Positions 33,480-40,232 of a stretch of 40,232 nucleotides of DNA are shown piece by piece. Within the stretch, counting starts at the first letter, position 1, and each line of letters opens with the position of its first letter. Location of the stretch: assembly GCA_023395515.1 (NCBI GenBank), contig JAEWZB010000070.1, positions 1 through 40,232 on the forward strand. Reading direction: 5' to 3'. Source of the stretch: Bacillota bacterium. GTDB lineage: Bacteria; Bacillota; Syntrophomonadia; Syntrophomonadales; Syntrophomonadaceae. The notes under the pieces are model-generated. The model had not been told where the DNA came from and did no database searches. It saw only the letters and a list, made by a program, of their open reading frames with translations. Position numbers and translations under genes: made by a program.

Positions 33480-33510
33480 AAGCTCGGGGAGTTTTTCCTT
33501 GAGCTTTTTT
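33480..33510 (+). terminator. Rho-independent terminator after module 1
   Basis: AAGCTC (33480-33485) pairs with GAGCTT (33501-33506), with GGGGA and TTTCC partly extending the stem, and is followed by TTTT. It ends the first oxidoreductase operon. Confidence 0.68.
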
Positions 33511-33595
33511 AGTGCTGCAATCGGAATTTCAAAATATTGAAACGTTTAAGCGGCGTGATAATTAACGATCCCTTCTTATAGCACCATGACGTGTA

Positions 33596-33611
33596 ATGCT
33601 TTTACATGGCA
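33596..33611 (+). promoter_or_regulatory. Candidate regulator site, copy a (ATGCTTTTACATGGCA)
   Basis: This 16-mer is repeated with one mismatch at 34449-34464, in front of the second molybdoenzyme gene; its core TTTTACATGGCA also occurs inverted at 34414-34425. It lies 97 bases before response regulator 2. A regulator binding site is the simplest reading. Confidence 0.45.
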
Positions 33612-33707
33612 GAGGGTAAACATGTTGTGTAGTATAATATAGTATAAAAATGACCGTTTCCACGACCAGGCTATTTGACGGTTTCGAGTTAGCAGTAGGA
33701 GGAGAGT

Positions 33708-34409
33708 ATGGAAAAGCAAACAAAAATATTTTTAGTAGATGACCATAAACTACTGCGCGATACTTTAAAGATGTTTTTGGAGAGCGAGAAAAATATGAAG
33801 GTCGTGGGCGAGGCTGGGAATGGAGTGGAGGCATTAGAAGGGGTACTTTCTTTGCATCCTGATGTGGTTTTAATGGATATAACATTACCTGATTTTGATG
33901 GGGTGGAAATAACGGAAAAGATTATTAAGGCCCTGCCAAATACTAATGTAATAGCCGTGACAATGCATCCCGAGAACGTTTATTTAATGAAATTTCTTCA
34001 AGCCGGTGGCCGTGGATATATACACAAATCAGCAGCAGACCGTGATCTCCTCCAGGCTATACATATGGTGCAAAGTGGCAATGTGCTCTTAAGTCCCGAG
34101 GGGGTGCAGGTAATGGCCGGGCAATACTTTACTGCGAATTCAGGGAAACATGAAGATAATAAGGATATTACAAGTTCGGATATATTTACAGGAGAGCCCT
34201 CGCCTGACATACTCTCAGAAAGGGAATGTCAGGTATTGCAATTGTATGTGCGTGGTTATAGCTGTAGGGAAATCGGTCAGTTCCTTTTCCTGGCCACCAG
34301 TACGGTAGACAGCTATAAACGCCGGATTAGTGAGAAGTTGAATTTGAGTAAAAGAGCCGATCTACTGGAATATACTATTCGCCATGAAATATTTGAAAAA
34401 TGGAATTAG
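33708..34409 (+). CDS. NarL/FixJ-type response regulator, copy 2
   Basis: A 233-residue paralogue of the first regulator, with the same layout: acidic pair in FLVDDHKLLRDTLKMFLES, phosphoacceptor D57 in LMDITLPDFDG, AVTMHPENVYLMKFLQAGG, Lys in YIHKSAADRDLLQAI, and a LuxR-type HTH (LSERECQVLQLYVRGYSCRE; ATSTVDSYKRRISEKL). ATG 33708 follows AGGAGGAG. The receivers are very alike in both copies while the linkers differ. It is well placed to control the second module and perhaps bind the repeated ACATGGCA sites. The nearby HisKA_3 kinase is the likely phosphate donor. Confidence 0.9.
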   Translation: MEKQTKIFLVDDHKLLRDTLKMFLESEKNMKVVGEAGNGVEALEGVLSLHPDVVLMDITLPDFDGVEITEKIIKALPNTNVIAVTMHPENVYLMKFLQAGGRGYIHKSAADRDLLQAIHMVQSGNVLLSPEGVQVMAGQYFTANSGKHEDNKDITSSDIFTGEPSPDILSERECQVLQLYVRGYSCREIGQFLFLATSTVDSYKRRISEKLNLSKRADLLEYTIRHEIFEKWN

Positions 34410-34413
34410 TTTG

Positions 34414-34464
34414 TGCCATGTAAAATCCTACAAAGGGTGCGAAAGAAGATGCTTTCACATGGCA
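34414..34464. promoter_or_regulatory. Inverted pair of ACATGGCA sites upstream of molybdoenzyme gene 2
   Basis: TGCCATGTAAAA (34414-34425) and TTTCACATGGCA (34453-34464) form an inverted pair with 27 bases between. The right arm is the second copy of the 16-mer found before response regulator 2. The pair can also form a hairpin. Confidence 0.5.
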
Positions 34465-34531
34465 TATGAATTTGCCTTTCTTCGATAAAATTTATCTTAA
34501 TTGGATTAACCAATTAAAGGAGTTGCTTTTT

Positions 34532-37444
34532 TTGAGCGAAGTAAGTTTGGAAAATATCATTCTTGCAATCCCAAGTTATAACTTGAGATTGACGGTGATG
34601 GAAATGTTAGTCCACGCCAAGGAAAAGTTTAAAACAGTAGAAGACTTCTCTTCTCTTTGCGAAAGAAACAAAGAGAATGGGGATGTAATCTTAGTCATTG
34701 ATATTCTGGCCTATTCAGTTAGTGAAAGAAGTACCTTGACTAAGATTTGCCGTGAAATTTCTTTGCCTATTATTCTACTTCTTTACCGCAATGAATTAGC
34801 AACTGAAGATTATTTGGAATTCGGCCAGATTTGTTGTGTAGTAGAAAAAGAAGCAATGGATAGCACGTTTTTACTGGCACTAAATAAGGCGCGGCAGATG
34901 TATGAAAAAAAATCGGCTTTAGAAAACTTACTTAACCTAAAAGAGCAACTACCACCTTTTAATCAAAGGGAGGTAAATTTAATGGAAAAAGAAGAAGGCA
35001 ACATTTTCGGAAAAAGGTTCGGGCAAAAGTTTGGAAGAAGAAGCTTCCTCAAAGGATCTGCTGCGGCCGCGGCTGTTGCCGGGGTGGCGGTAGCTAGCCC
35101 GGAAAGCACGATTAAAAAAGCTTTGGCGGTAAAAGATGAGGAAGGAACTGCGATGGCATTAATGCAAGAAGAAATTTTTGCCGGTCATTGCCGCGGAAAT
35201 TGTTTTGGAGGATGTTTTTTAAACATTCATGTTCGAGATGGTAAGGTTGTAAGAACTTCTGCCCGGGACTTCCCGGATAATCGCTATAAGCGGGTTTGTC
35301 TAAAGGGGTTGACTCACCATGAACGAATTTATGATCCTAATCGCCTGAAATATCCTATGAAGAGAGTGGGGGAAAGAGGCTCGGGAGAGTGGGAACGAAT
35401 CTCTTGGGATGAGGCTATCACTACAATCGCAGACGGTTGGAAGACCAATATGGAGAAATACGGTAAAAGCTCCAATAGTTTTTGTTTCGGTTCAGGAAGT
35501 TGGGGATGTCTAAGTGGTGTCGGACTTGGGGAACCCTTTTCACGAATAAGAAGCCTGATTGGTGGAGCTAGTATTGATCAATCTTTTGACTTGGCCTTCG
35601 TTTACCAGTCTTCAAGAATGCTCGGTATGGATTTCAATGCGGCATTTAATGAACCTGCTGATATGATGAATGCCAATACTATCATTGTTTGGGGTGGTAA
35701 TCCCGTAGAATCTCAGATCCATAACTGGCATTTTATTGCTAAAGCCATAGAAAAGGGAGCAAAGCTTATCGTAATTGATCCTATTTTTACCGAGACTGCT
35801 TCTAAAGCTCATTACTATATACCCGTAAAATCCGGCACGGATGGTGCCTTGGCAATGGCCATGTGTAATGTGGTAATCGAGGAAAACCTTACCGATATTG
35901 CATTCTTGAAAAAATCATCGGTAGCACCTTTTTTGGTCAAAGAAAGTGATGGTAAGTATTTGCGATTAAGTGATATCGGAAGAATGCCTGAAGGTGGAAT
36001 AGATGAGATTGTGGTCAGAGGTGCGGATGGCACAGTGGGGCTGCCGTCAGAGATTGAGGATCCAGTTATTAACGGTACCTTCACCATTAATAATGTAAAA
36101 GTAACTACAGCTTATGACTTGCTGCTAAAATCCCTTGCAGGGTTTACACCGGAAAAAGCCGAAGGAATTTGCAATATACCGGCAGATACTATTCGGGAAA
36201 TTGCTCGGGTCTATGGGAAGAATACACCGGGAACCATCTATCATGGATTTGCCATGGATCACTTTGTTACCGGACACTATTCTTATTTTGCAAGTATAGC
36301 TCTAGCTATATTGACTGGAAACGTAGGCAAAGCCGGAGCATCTGCCGGGTGGTGTTATAGTTATGGCGCCAACGTTGTTTCCGGTGCAATGAGTTTTCCT
36401 TCAGGCTTTGAGCCTGGCCCATCAGTATCCAATACTATTCTACCGGAAGTCATGGAAAGCAAAATGTACGATGGGAAGCCCCTAGATCTTAAGAGCGTTT
36501 TTATTTATTGTATAAATCCCGTCGGTAATGTGGCCCAACGGAAAAAGACAATTGAGTTTCTACAGCAATTGGACATGGTTGTAGTAGCTGAAATGACTCT
36601 ATCGGAAACGGCTAAATATGCTGATATTGTTTTGCCGGTAGCTCATTGGTTTGAAGTAAATGATATTTGTGGGAACAATACCCAACATCCCTTCATTACT
36701 TTCCAAGAAAAAGCAGTTGAACCTCCGTTTGAATGTAAAAATCACTTGGAAATAGCAAAACTATTAGCCGATAAATTAGGTTTTAGTGAGTATTTCAATA
36801 TGTCTGAAGATGAATATATGGCAAATTTATTAGACTGGGAAGGTGCAAGGGCGCAAGGAATAACTTTTGAAAAACTTAAGTCTGAAAAAGTGTTGAGAGG
36901 TTGGCCGGAAATCGCCATTCATGGCTATGGAGGAGTTTTTCCGACACCTACAAAGCGTGCTGAATTTTATATGGAGAATGTAGTTCCCCGAGTGCCTCAT
37001 GGTCAGGAATTTGATATTGAGAGAGAACGTTTACCTATTTTTGAACCCCCTAATGAAGCTTGGCATGAAAATCCTCTATATCAGAAATACCCCTTATTTT
37101 ATACCCAAGAACATAGTCGCTGGAGAACTCATAGCCAATGGTCTCATGTGCCTATTTTAAGAGAGCTGGACCCGGAGCCCATAGTTTATCTTAACCCAGA
37201 TGATGCCAAGGCACGCAGTATTAAGACCGGAGATATCGTAAGAGTTTTTAATGATCGTGGTCATGTAGTCATCAAAGCAGTAATAAACGCAGGTGTCTCT
37301 GCAGGGTTAGTTAATATTCCTAAGGGATGGCAAGAGGATCAATATATAGAGGGACATTATCAAGATCTAACAAATCATTTATCACATCCTGTTACTGAAA
37401 ACAATTCCTATTTTGACGTATTAGTTCAAGTAGAAAAGATATAA
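34532..37444 (+). CDS. Molybdopterin oxidoreductase, DmsA-like, with in-frame N-terminal pseudo-receiver domain (copy 2)
   Basis: 970 codons from TTG 34532, preferred over ATG 34466 because AAAGGAG (34516-34522) lies nine bases upstream and the layout aligns with copy 1. Residues 1-150 are again a receiver-like domain (LENIILAIPSYNLRLTVMEM; ILVIDILAY; LPIILLLYRNELA; CVVEKEAMDSTFLLALNKA). Residue 151 (ATG 34982) lies behind AAAGGGAGGT and starts MEKEEGNIFG, then Tat signal KFGRRSFLKGSAAAAAVAG. Catalytic part: C220-x3-C-x3-C, RVCLKG, then DPNRLKYPMKRVGERGSG and WERISWDEA, close to DmsA. C-terminal cap: DDAKARSIKTGDIVRVFNDR. Short form: 820 residues. It differs clearly from copy 1, so the substrate may differ. 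Confidence 0.88.
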   Translation: MSEVSLENIILAIPSYNLRLTVMEMLVHAKEKFKTVEDFSSLCERNKENGDVILVIDILAYSVSERSTLTKICREISLPIILLLYRNELATEDYLEFGQICCVVEKEAMDSTFLLALNKARQMYEKKSALENLLNLKEQLPPFNQREVNLMEKEEGNIFGKRFGQKFGRRSFLKGSAAAAAVAGVAVASPESTIKKALAVKDEEGTAMALMQEEIFAGHCRGNCFGGCFLNIHVRDGKVVRTSARDFPDNRYKRVCLKGLTHHERIYDPNRLKYPMKRVGERGSGEWERISWDEAITTIADGWKTNMEKYGKSSNSFCFGSGSWGCLSGVGLGEPFSRIRSLIGGASIDQSFDLAFVYQSSRMLGMDFNAAFNEPADMMNANTIIVWGGNPVESQIHNWHFIAKAIEKGAKLIVIDPIFTETASKAHYYIPVKSGTDGALAMAMCNVVIEENLTDIAFLKKSSVAPFLVKESDGKYLRLSDIGRMPEGGIDEIVVRGADGTVGLPSEIEDPVINGTFTINNVKVTTAYDLLLKSLAGFTPEKAEGICNIPADTIREIARVYGKNTPGTIYHGFAMDHFVTGHYSYFASIALAILTGNVGKAGASAGWCYSYGANVVSGAMSFPSGFEPGPSVSNTILPEVMESKMYDGKPLDLKSVFIYCINPVGNVAQRKKTIEFLQQLDMVVVAEMTLSETAKYADIVLPVAHWFEVNDICGNNTQHPFITFQEKAVEPPFECKNHLEIAKLLADKLGFSEYFNMSEDEYMANLLDWEGARAQGITFEKLKSEKVLRGWPEIAIHGYGGVFPTPTKRAEFYMENVVPRVPHGQEFDIERERLPIFEPPNEAWHENPLYQKYPLFYTQEHSRWRTHSQWSHVPILRELDPEPIVYLNPDDAKARSIKTGDIVRVFNDRGHVVIKAVINAGVSAGLVNIPKGWQEDQYIEGHYQDLTNHLSHPVTENNSYFDVLVQVEKI
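34965..34984 (+). promoter_or_regulatory. Internal Shine-Dalgarno and ATG inside molybdoenzyme gene 2
   Basis: AAAGGGAGGT (34965-34974), a 7-base spacer and ATG 34982, at exactly the same codon number (151) as in copy 1. It is the likely start of the exported enzyme. Confidence 0.8.
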
Positions 37445-37458
37445 AGGAGGGATAATTC

Positions 37459-38073
37459 ATGCGCTACGCTATGGTAATTGATTTAAAACGTTGTATAGGC
37501 TGTCACACTTGTTCGGTAGCCTGTAAGACTGCAAATAACTTACCCAATAATATATGGTGGAACAGAATTCTCACTATCGGAGGGGAAAAGATGGACACCG
37601 CAGCCGGTGAATATCCTAACAATCAAATGCATTTTCTACCGGTAAACTGTCAGCACTGTGAAAACCCGCCTTGCGTTAAGTCTTGTCCGGTGGGTGCTAC
37701 TTATAAAAGAGAAGATGGCATTGTCATCCAAGATTACGACAAGTGCATCGGCTGTAGGATGTGTATGGTTGCTTGCCCTTATAATGCCCGCAGCTTCAAC
37801 TGGAGCAAACCAGAGTTCCATGTGGAGCATAATGTAGGAGATATTGATGCACCTGTACATCAATATAATGTTGTGGAGAAATGTACTTTCTGTGTTAACC
37901 GGATTGCTAGAGGAGAAGTACCGGCTTGTATGGAGCTATGTCCCGGACGTGCCCGTTACTGGGGAGATCTAGATGACCCGGATAGTGAAGTCAGCAAGGT
38001 CATAAAAGGCCGTCAATACGTTAAGCTGCACGAAGAAAAAGGCACGAAGCCTTTTGTCTTCTACTTAAGCTAA
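37459..38073 (+). CDS. Four-cluster [4Fe-4S] electron transfer subunit, copy 2
   Basis: A 204-residue paralogue of the subunit at 29684, with four cysteine groups in the same order: CIGCHTCSVACK; CQHCENPPCVKSCP; CIGCRMCMVACPYNARSF; CTFCVNRI joined to CMELCPGRARYWGDLDD. Both ends are conserved with copy 1 (MRYAMVIDLKRCIGCHTC at the start; LHEEKGTKPFVFYLS at the end). AAAGGAGGG precedes the ATG. It would carry electrons between the second membrane subunit and the second molybdenum subunit. Confidence 0.93.
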   Translation: MRYAMVIDLKRCIGCHTCSVACKTANNLPNNIWWNRILTIGGEKMDTAAGEYPNNQMHFLPVNCQHCENPPCVKSCPVGATYKREDGIVIQDYDKCIGCRMCMVACPYNARSFNWSKPEFHVEHNVGDIDAPVHQYNVVEKCTFCVNRIARGEVPACMELCPGRARYWGDLDDPDSEVSKVIKGRQYVKLHEEKGTKPFVFYLS

Positions 38074-38089
38074 GAAAGGGGCGAATAAA

Positions 38090-39273
38090 ATGAATCAAAA
38101 AGCAGAAAAACAGTTTAATACCAAACCCTTATTTATCACCTTCGCCCTGCTGACATTAGTCGGCTTAGTTTGCTGGTATCTGCAGCTTACTAGGGGCTTA
38201 CAATTGACAAATCTGAACAGTTTCACTACCTGGGGATTATATATTATTGGTTTCATGATTTTTACCGGTATTGCGGCAGGTTCCCTAATATTTGCATCCT
38301 CGGCTTACCTTTTTGAAAGTATGGCTGAGTTCAAACCTTTGGCCAGAATTGCAGCCTTTGTAGGAGCTATCGGCAGTGTTGTCGCAGCCGGACTTTTTAT
38401 CGTAGTCGACATTGGTAATCCCCAAAGGGCTTGGTATATGATTACTAGCGGCAATATTCATTCCCCTATGTTCTGGGATAGTCTAATCCTCGGTGCTTAT
38501 GTAATCATTTGCATATTTTTTACCCGTCAGCTGATGCTAGTTAATGAAGGAGAAAAGGAAGAAGAATCTCTGAAGGCTATTTCAGTTATTGCCTTCATTG
38601 CTGGGGTTATGGTTATGGTCACTTCATTTGTCTTTGCACTGCAAGTCGCTCGCCCTATGTGGCATAATCCGGCAATGCCAATATCTTTCTTAGCCGCAGC
38701 ATTAGTAGCAGCTTTTGCTTTGCTGATAATTATCTTTGCAGCTCTGAATAAGAGTGGATATGTCGACATTAGTAATGAACAACTGATGAAGATTGGCAAA
38801 CTAGCTGGAATATTCCTATTCCTTGAGCTTTTTATAGTACTGGGAGAAGCGATTATCGGACTAATCCGAGGGCAGGAGAAGAAACCCAGATTATCCGTTG
38901 GTTAGTGCTAGGCGCAGGTGCCCCCTTCTTCTGGATAGAGATAGTTGCCATCATCTTAGGATTAATACTATTATTTAATAAGAAACCAAGTACCCTTATG
39001 CTTGGAGCAGTAATAGCCATCTTTGCTATCTTTATGATCAAATACAACTTTTTACAGGCTCAACTTCTCAATCCCTTAATCACTTATGCAGGGCCTCCCG
39101 GCTACGGAATGCCGGCAGGAGTTTATATCCCCTCCCTCATAGAAATAGGCGTATCTTTGGGAATTATAGCTTTGGGAGGACTCTTGGTTATGATTAGTTT
39201 AGATAAGCTGGACCTCGGCAAAAAGGTTGAAAAAAGTATAACAAAGGTTCACAGTAGTAATATAACTGCTTAG
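38090..39273 (+). pseudogene. NrfD/PsrC-like membrane subunit, copy 2, broken by a -1 frameshift
   Basis: The frame from ATG 38090 runs 271 codons to TAG 38903-38905, matching copy 1 up to GEAIIGL, then gives unrelated residues. The rest of the protein is in the -1 frame: AGEETQIIRWLVLGAGAPFF onwards to the TAA at 39271-39273, matching copy 1 to the C-terminus. The change falls at GGG 38870-38872, where one more G would restore GLIRGAGEETQ. No slippery heptamer is present, so a one-base deletion or sequencing error is more likely than programmed shifting. If real, the second enzyme lacks a complete membrane anchor (about 395 residues when repaired) and may borrow copy 1. Confidence 0.85.
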
Positions 39274-39288
39274 CCTTTGGCAGACAAT

Positions 39289-39332
39289 GCGACAGGGAAC
39301 GATTCTCCCTGTCGCCAACAAAATACTGTTGG
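39289..39332 (+). promoter_or_regulatory. Two hairpins between module 2 and the sensor kinase gene
   Basis: GCGACAGGGA (39289-39298) pairs perfectly with TCCCTGTCGC (39306-39315). A second stem CCAACA (39315-39320) with TGTTGG (39327-39332) ends inside the GGAGGG ribosome site (39331-39336) of the kinase gene, so folding could limit its translation. There is no T run after the first hairpin except the later TTTTTTT at 39338. Confidence 0.5.
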
Positions 39333-39342
39333 AGGGATTTTT

Positions 39343-40232
39343 TTGCCTAAACAAAATATATTGTTTTCACTTCTATTAGATATGAGTAATAAGGTTAAAG
39401 AAATTGGAAATGATAAAGCGCGTCTGGAGCTGCCTAAGCTAATCTGTACTCAATTAAATGCGGATCAATGTGCAATATATTTCAACAAATCTGATCGGGA
39501 TGGTCTTTTTCTCTCTAAACACTATTCTTTACCAAAGGGTAATATTTTCGCAGACACTTGGCAGAGCCATTGGCCGCCTTTACTTGATTATGCTGTATAT
39601 ATAAACAACCATGACATTGCGAAGGATTTTGCCGCAGATAATAATATTTCCAGGTGTTTGATCCTGCCTTTGCATATTGACGGAAAAACTGCCGGAGTTG
39701 TATTGATTGGCTGGGAGAACACTAGCCAAATCGACAAGTTATCTTCTAAAGACCAGATATTATTACAGTTGGTATCTATGCTTTTATCCGATGTATATTG
39801 TGTTTATCCCCTTATTAATAAATTAAGACAAAGAGAGATGAATCTATCCGTACTTTATCGCAAGGCTGAAGATGATTTAGAAGCCAGCCGTAAAAAAGTT
39901 TCTCTGGAACTCCACGATGAAATCGGACAAGTCTTGACTTCGATTTTATTGCAGCTAAAGCTGTTACAGCAGTCGGATGATCTGGAATATATAAAAGGAA
40001 GGCTGGGAGGACTGCACCATATAACTTTGGAGACTTTAGATGAAGTTAGAAGGATTTCCCAGAATCTGCGCCCTAATATTTTAGAAAAGCTGGGCTTAAA
40101 GGCAGCGGTAGAGGCTCATGTTAAAGAATACATCAATAATACCGGTATTGAAGTAGAGTTGCGAACCCATAATTTAGGTGTGCGTATAGCAGAAAATTTA
40201 GAGACTATTGCTTATCGTGCAGTTCAAGAGGG
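39343..40232 (+). CDS. Sensor histidine kinase, GAF plus HisKA_3 (NarX-like), 3' end outside window
   Basis: The frame is open from TTG 39343 to the window end, 296 full codons. GGAGGG (39331-39336) gives the start. No membrane segment is seen, so it appears cytoplasmic. Residues about 20-165 look like a GAF domain (LICTQLNADQCAIYF; RCLILPLHIDGKTAGVVLIG). A coiled linker leads to the HisKA_3 phosphorylation site with His191 in SLELHDEIGQVLTSILLQL, then LDEVRRISQNLRPNILEKLG, and the start of the ATPase domain with the N-box helix ETIAYRAVQE. This family pairs with NarL-type regulators, two of which lie upstream. It may sense a small ligand, redox state or a metal cofactor. Confidence 0.88.
   Translation, partial: MPKQNILFSLLLDMSNKVKEIGNDKARLELPKLICTQLNADQCAIYFNKSDRDGLFLSKHYSLPKGNIFADTWQSHWPPLLDYAVYINNHDIAKDFAADNNISRCLILPLHIDGKTAGVVLIGWENTSQIDKLSSKDQILLQLVSMLLSDVYCVYPLINKLRQREMNLSVLYRKAEDDLEASRKKVSLELHDEIGQVLTSILLQLKLLQQSDDLEYIKGRLGGLHHITLETLDEVRRISQNLRPNILEKLGLKAAVEAHVKEYINNTGIEVELRTHNLGVRIAENLETIAYRAVQE

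Larger units (their letters stand above)
33404..33707 (+). other. Intergenic region between the two oxidoreductase modules
   Basis: No gene is found in these 304 bases. It holds a terminator (33480-33510), a short palindrome CATAGTAACTATG near 33460-33472, a 16-mer (33596-33611) that recurs upstream of the second molybdoenzyme gene, and an AT-rich TATAATATAGTATAA stretch at about 33633-33647 that could be part of a promoter for the second response regulator. No good -35 element is visible, which would suit activator control. Confidence 0.5.

Noticed and set aside
34466..34531. Longer start (ATG 34466) for molybdoenzyme 2
   Set aside because: It has no good ribosome site and overlaps the ACATGGCA inverted site; TTG 34532 has AAAGGAG and gives the same 150-codon prefix as copy 1.
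38860..38905. Programmed frameshifting in the second NrfD-like gene
   Set aside because: There is no slippery heptamer at the junction (CGA GGG CAG) and copy 1 is uninterrupted; an indel is simpler.
38905..39273. Independent 122-residue membrane protein
   Set aside because: It aligns to the C-terminal third of the copy 1 NrfD-like protein and has no initiation site; it is the shifted part of the second subunit.

Overview
This window looks like a chromosomal segment of an anaerobic, low-to-medium GC, spore-forming Firmicute (Clostridia type). The evidence is the spore-maturation pair spmA/spmB, a complete selenocysteine-dependent glycine reductase operon, folate C1 enzymes, Shine-Dalgarno-rich genes with many TTG/GTG starts, and Tat-exported molybdenum oxidoreductases. 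All genes except one run on the + strand. The genus cannot be fixed from the sequence alone.

Region 1 (1 to about 12.8 kb) is the late half of a Mu-like contractile-tail prophage (or a tailocin derived from one). In order it holds virion morphogenesis protein (partial), tail terminator-like protein, a small protein, sheath, tube, tail assembly chaperone with a programmed -1 frameshift, tape measure, hub and baseplate proteins (gpU/N-like, gpD-like, DUF2577-like, W-like, J-like, I-like), a tail fibre and small proteins. A small membrane protein is coded on the opposite strand between the chaperone and the tape measure. No lysis gene is visible. The module ends with a tyrosine recombinase that has its own promoter, a LexA-like box and a highly structured leader RNA with a pseudoknot.

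Region 2 (12.8 to 25.8 kb) is host metabolism: spmA-spmB; then ftcD and fchA (formiminotetrahydrofolate processing); then grdX-trxB-trxA-grdE-grdA-grdB-grdC-grdD, followed directly by fhs. GrdA and GrdB each contain an in-frame TGA (selenocysteine) with a bacterial-SECIS-like hairpin just downstream. Together these genes would reduce glycine to acetyl phosphate with electrons from NADPH/thioredoxin and handle C1 units on tetrahydrofolate.

Region 3 (25.8 kb to the end) holds two tandem, diverged copies of a DMSO-reductase-superfamily respiratory module. Each has a NarL-type response regulator, a DmsA-like molybdopterin subunit, a four-cluster [4Fe-4S] subunit and an NrfD/PsrC-like membrane subunit. 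Copy 1 also carries a TorD-like chaperone and a multi-cluster ferredoxin. Copy 2 is followed by a GAF/HisKA_3 sensor kinase cut by the window end. The membrane subunit of copy 2 is split by a -1 frameshift.

The most unusual feature is shared by both copies. The catalytic subunit is preceded, in the same open frame, by exactly 150 codons of a degenerate receiver-like domain. A strong Shine-Dalgarno and ATG then sit right before the Tat signal peptide. This predicts two products from each gene: an exported enzyme, and a longer form with a receiver-like domain that could be tied to the neighbouring two-component system.
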